DNA of 64,000 nt from Aphelocoma coerulescens. Taxonomy: Eukaryota; Chordata; Aves; Passeriformes; Corvidae. Location of the stretch: the NCBI RefSeq assembly GCF_041296385.1, contig NC_091014.1, positions 6,857,578 to 6,921,577 of the forward strand, read 5' to 3'. Made by a program: the position numbers and the translations under genes. Shown here piece by piece: positions 52,703 to 64,000 of this stretch (the first letter of the stretch is position 1; each line of letters starts with the position of its first letter). The notes beneath the pieces were generated by a model. The model saw nothing but the letters and a program-made list of their open reading frames with translations. It was not told the DNA's origin and searched no databases.

Positions 52703-53921
52703 TGCTACACAAGTTGGGTGAGTGGGGAACAGAGCAGGTCTCAATCCTCGGACAGGATCTGTGAGTCATTAGCACAAGGAGAAGCAAACCCTTGTGTGCT
52801 GTTAGATAGCAAGGAGCTAACTAGAAAGAGAGAGTTACAGCATTTGTGCATTGTGGTGTATCAGGATTTCCAGAAGTGCAAGACTAGAATGAAAACAAGT
52901 AAAGACATTGAAGAAATGAGTTGTTAGCAGTTCATTAAGGCAGCAGAAACTTAGTGACAGAAAGAAAATACACCAGGAAAACAAATATATTAAAACAAGT
53001 ATTTTAGTAACAGTGATGTAAGTTTAGATTTAAAAAATACAGTCTGAACTTTGAAGATGAAAAGTTCTGGACACAGTAGTATTTTGAATAAGCAAAGAAA
53101 ACAATGCTGCATTTTGACTTTTTTGCTTCTGTCAGTGGGAACCCACTGACATAGAAACATTCATTCAGCACACCTGAAGAGATGCATCTGTATTAGTATG
53201 GACTGAAGAAACCTCCTGGACCTTTTATCAATCACCAAAACAGAGGCCAGTGACTTAGAGACAGGAAAGTTTCCTAACAAAACCTGTAATTTAATGAACT
53301 TCTGAGATAAGTATGGCTAAAAATCTGAACAAAAGGTGATTACAAGAAACTTCCTGAATCTTAGCTACTAACCCAGCTATTATTTGGAGATTATAATCTA
53401 CAAGTAAACTGCCAGGTCCATAAATTAGGGGCATTTGTCAGACTGTACAAGAACTCTAGGTGAAAGTAATTTCTATGGAGCGCCTCATTAGTAGTTGTAA
53501 AATTATGACTATATAAAACTGGAAGAAAAAACTTCTCTAAGTGATTTCAGATAATGAAAGCTATTGAGCAAAGTTGTTTAGATATTGTAGCAAGGTCTTG
53601 GTTAAGAGAATTTCTTAGGGAATGTAGAGTGCAATCCAAAATATAGATTCAAAGTTTTGGAGGAGCCCTAATGCTTCACACATTTTGTGTTCTCTCTTGG
53701 TAACTTAGCCTAATACAGGAAGATTTCAAGCTTGTGCTTGAATAGGATGAGTTACTCAGAAAGAATAAATGCTATTTTAAATTGTCATATCTAAATCTTG
53801 CAGTAAATTCTGATAATCCTAATTTTATAGACCACTGGCTGTTGTAACTGAGAGCTCTGTAGGTCTGATACCTGTTTTGGTGATTGTGGGATGATATTGG
53901 AATAGGTTGTCAGGTTTACTT

Positions 53922-54415
53922 CACAGAATCACAAAATCAATTGGGTTGGAAAAGACCTCCAAAACCGTTGAGTCCAACCTATGACTGATCACCACCTTGT
54001 CAACCAGACCACGGCACTGAGTGCCTCATCCAGGCTTTCCTTAAACACCCACAGGCATGGTCACTCCACCAGCTTCCTGGGCAGCCCATTGCAATGTCTA
54101 ATCACCCCTTCTGTGAAGAAATTCCTACCAATGTCCAATCTAAACCTCCCCTGCTTGAGGGAGCTGCTGCTTGAGGCCACGTCCTCTCATCCTGTCGCTG
54201 GTTGTCTGGGAGCAGAGCCCGACCCCCACCTGGCTGCACTCTCCTGTCAGGGAGTTGTAGAGAGTGAGAAGGTCACCCTGAGCCTCCTTTTCTCCAGGAT
54301 GAACAATCCCAGCTCCTTCAGCTGCTCCTCACGGAACTTGTGCTTCAGACCCTTTTCCAGCTCGGTTGCAGTTCAAACTTTGGACATGCTCCAGTGGCCC
54401 AATGTCCTTTCACCC
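53922..54415 (-). mobile_element. CR1 LINE 3' fragment upstream of SEC61A2
   Basis: It starts CAGAATCACAAAATC, then TTGGAAAAGACCTCCAAAAC, CCAATCTAAACCTCCCCTGC, GGGAGTTGTAGAGAGTGAGA, and TGTGCTTCAGACCC. It ends about 130 bp before the SEC61A2 CpG island. Confidence 0.9.
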
Positions 54416-54906
54416 TGTGAAATTAACACATCCATCTGTCAATACGGGTGGATTGGGCAGTCATTAAAACCCTTTGGTACCAAACCGCTGAAGCTGTGCT
54501 TTTCACCTGGTACTGCTGTACCAACAACACCACAGAAACGCCGAAGCCCCGGAGGCCCGCGTGAGTGAGTGAGGGGTGGGGAGCTCCCCGCGCTCGGGCA
54601 GGGCTGAGGTGCGGCCGTGAGGGGCCGTGCCCGCCCCTCGCGCCGCGCGGAGCACTCCGGGAGCGCGGTCCTTCGCCGCGGCGGCTGCCCGCCCTCAGCC
54701 TGATCCCGCCGCGGCGGCCACCGCTCCCCGCCGATCCCGCCGATCCGGTTCCCCTCGCCTGGGGAAGGGCGCGGGGAGCGCTCCGTGAGGGCGGTACCGC
54801 CGTGTCCCCCCGGGCGGGGAGGGACGGCCCGTCCGCAGCGCGCGTCACGTGACGGCGGCGACAGCAGCGGTGACAGCGCTGGGACCGCGGCCGGGCCGCC
54901 ACCGCC

Positions 54907-63955
<9,049 letters not shown>

Positions 63956-64000
63956 GTTTGTAATGAGCTATTTTGTGTGTAACTGAGACTGGTTAGATAC

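Larger units (their letters stand above)
51086..54544. other. Intergenic region between DHTKD1 and SEC61A2
   Basis: About 3.5 kb with two CR1 fragments (52594-52702 and 53922-54415). The part 52700-53920 is AT-rich and featureless. An open frame at 51922-52173 on the minus strand is discussed under findings. No gene is supported. Confidence 0.7.

Overview
This is a piece of vertebrate, almost certainly avian, nuclear genome. It shows short GT-AG-bounded exons in long AT-rich introns, CpG-island promoters, and at least 15 fragments of CR1 LINEs with the typical bird 3' end. A solo LTR of an avian ERV-L-like family also supports this. I cannot name the species; the LTR looks like those common in passerines and relatives, but that is a weak guess. 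No prokaryotic or viral gene system is present.

Three conserved genes lie in the order and orientation known from human 10p14. (1) UPF2, minus strand, about 27.4 kb down to the left edge: a non-coding first exon in a CpG island, then ten coding exons giving the first 727 residues (Lys/Glu-rich N-terminus, MIF4G-1, most of MIF4G-2). The 3' half lies outside the window to the left. (2) DHTKD1, plus strand, 32350-50659: complete, 17 coding exons whose phases all join, 920 residues, the mitochondrial 2-oxoadipate dehydrogenase E1. (3) SEC61A2, plus strand, 54907 to the right edge: the first six coding exons (154 residues) of the Sec61 translocon alpha-2 subunit.

UPF2 and DHTKD1 are divergent. 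Their promoters are about 5 kb apart and each is bordered on the intergenic side by a CR1 copy. These two copies are near-identical and mirror-oriented, so they form a large inverted repeat around the intergenic segment. A further CR1 fragment sits in intron 1 of each of the three genes.

The genes are housekeeping genes with no shared pathway: nonsense-mediated mRNA decay, lysine/tryptophan catabolism, and ER protein translocation. The points worth following are regulatory: a possible 10-codon uORF ending 4 nt before the UPF2 start codon, a cluster of ATF/CREB-type sites upstream of UPF2, a perfect CACGTG palindrome at SEC61A2, a triple tandem repeat carrying AATAAA in SEC61A2 intron 1, and the mirror CR1 pair. 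I found no convincing undescribed system.
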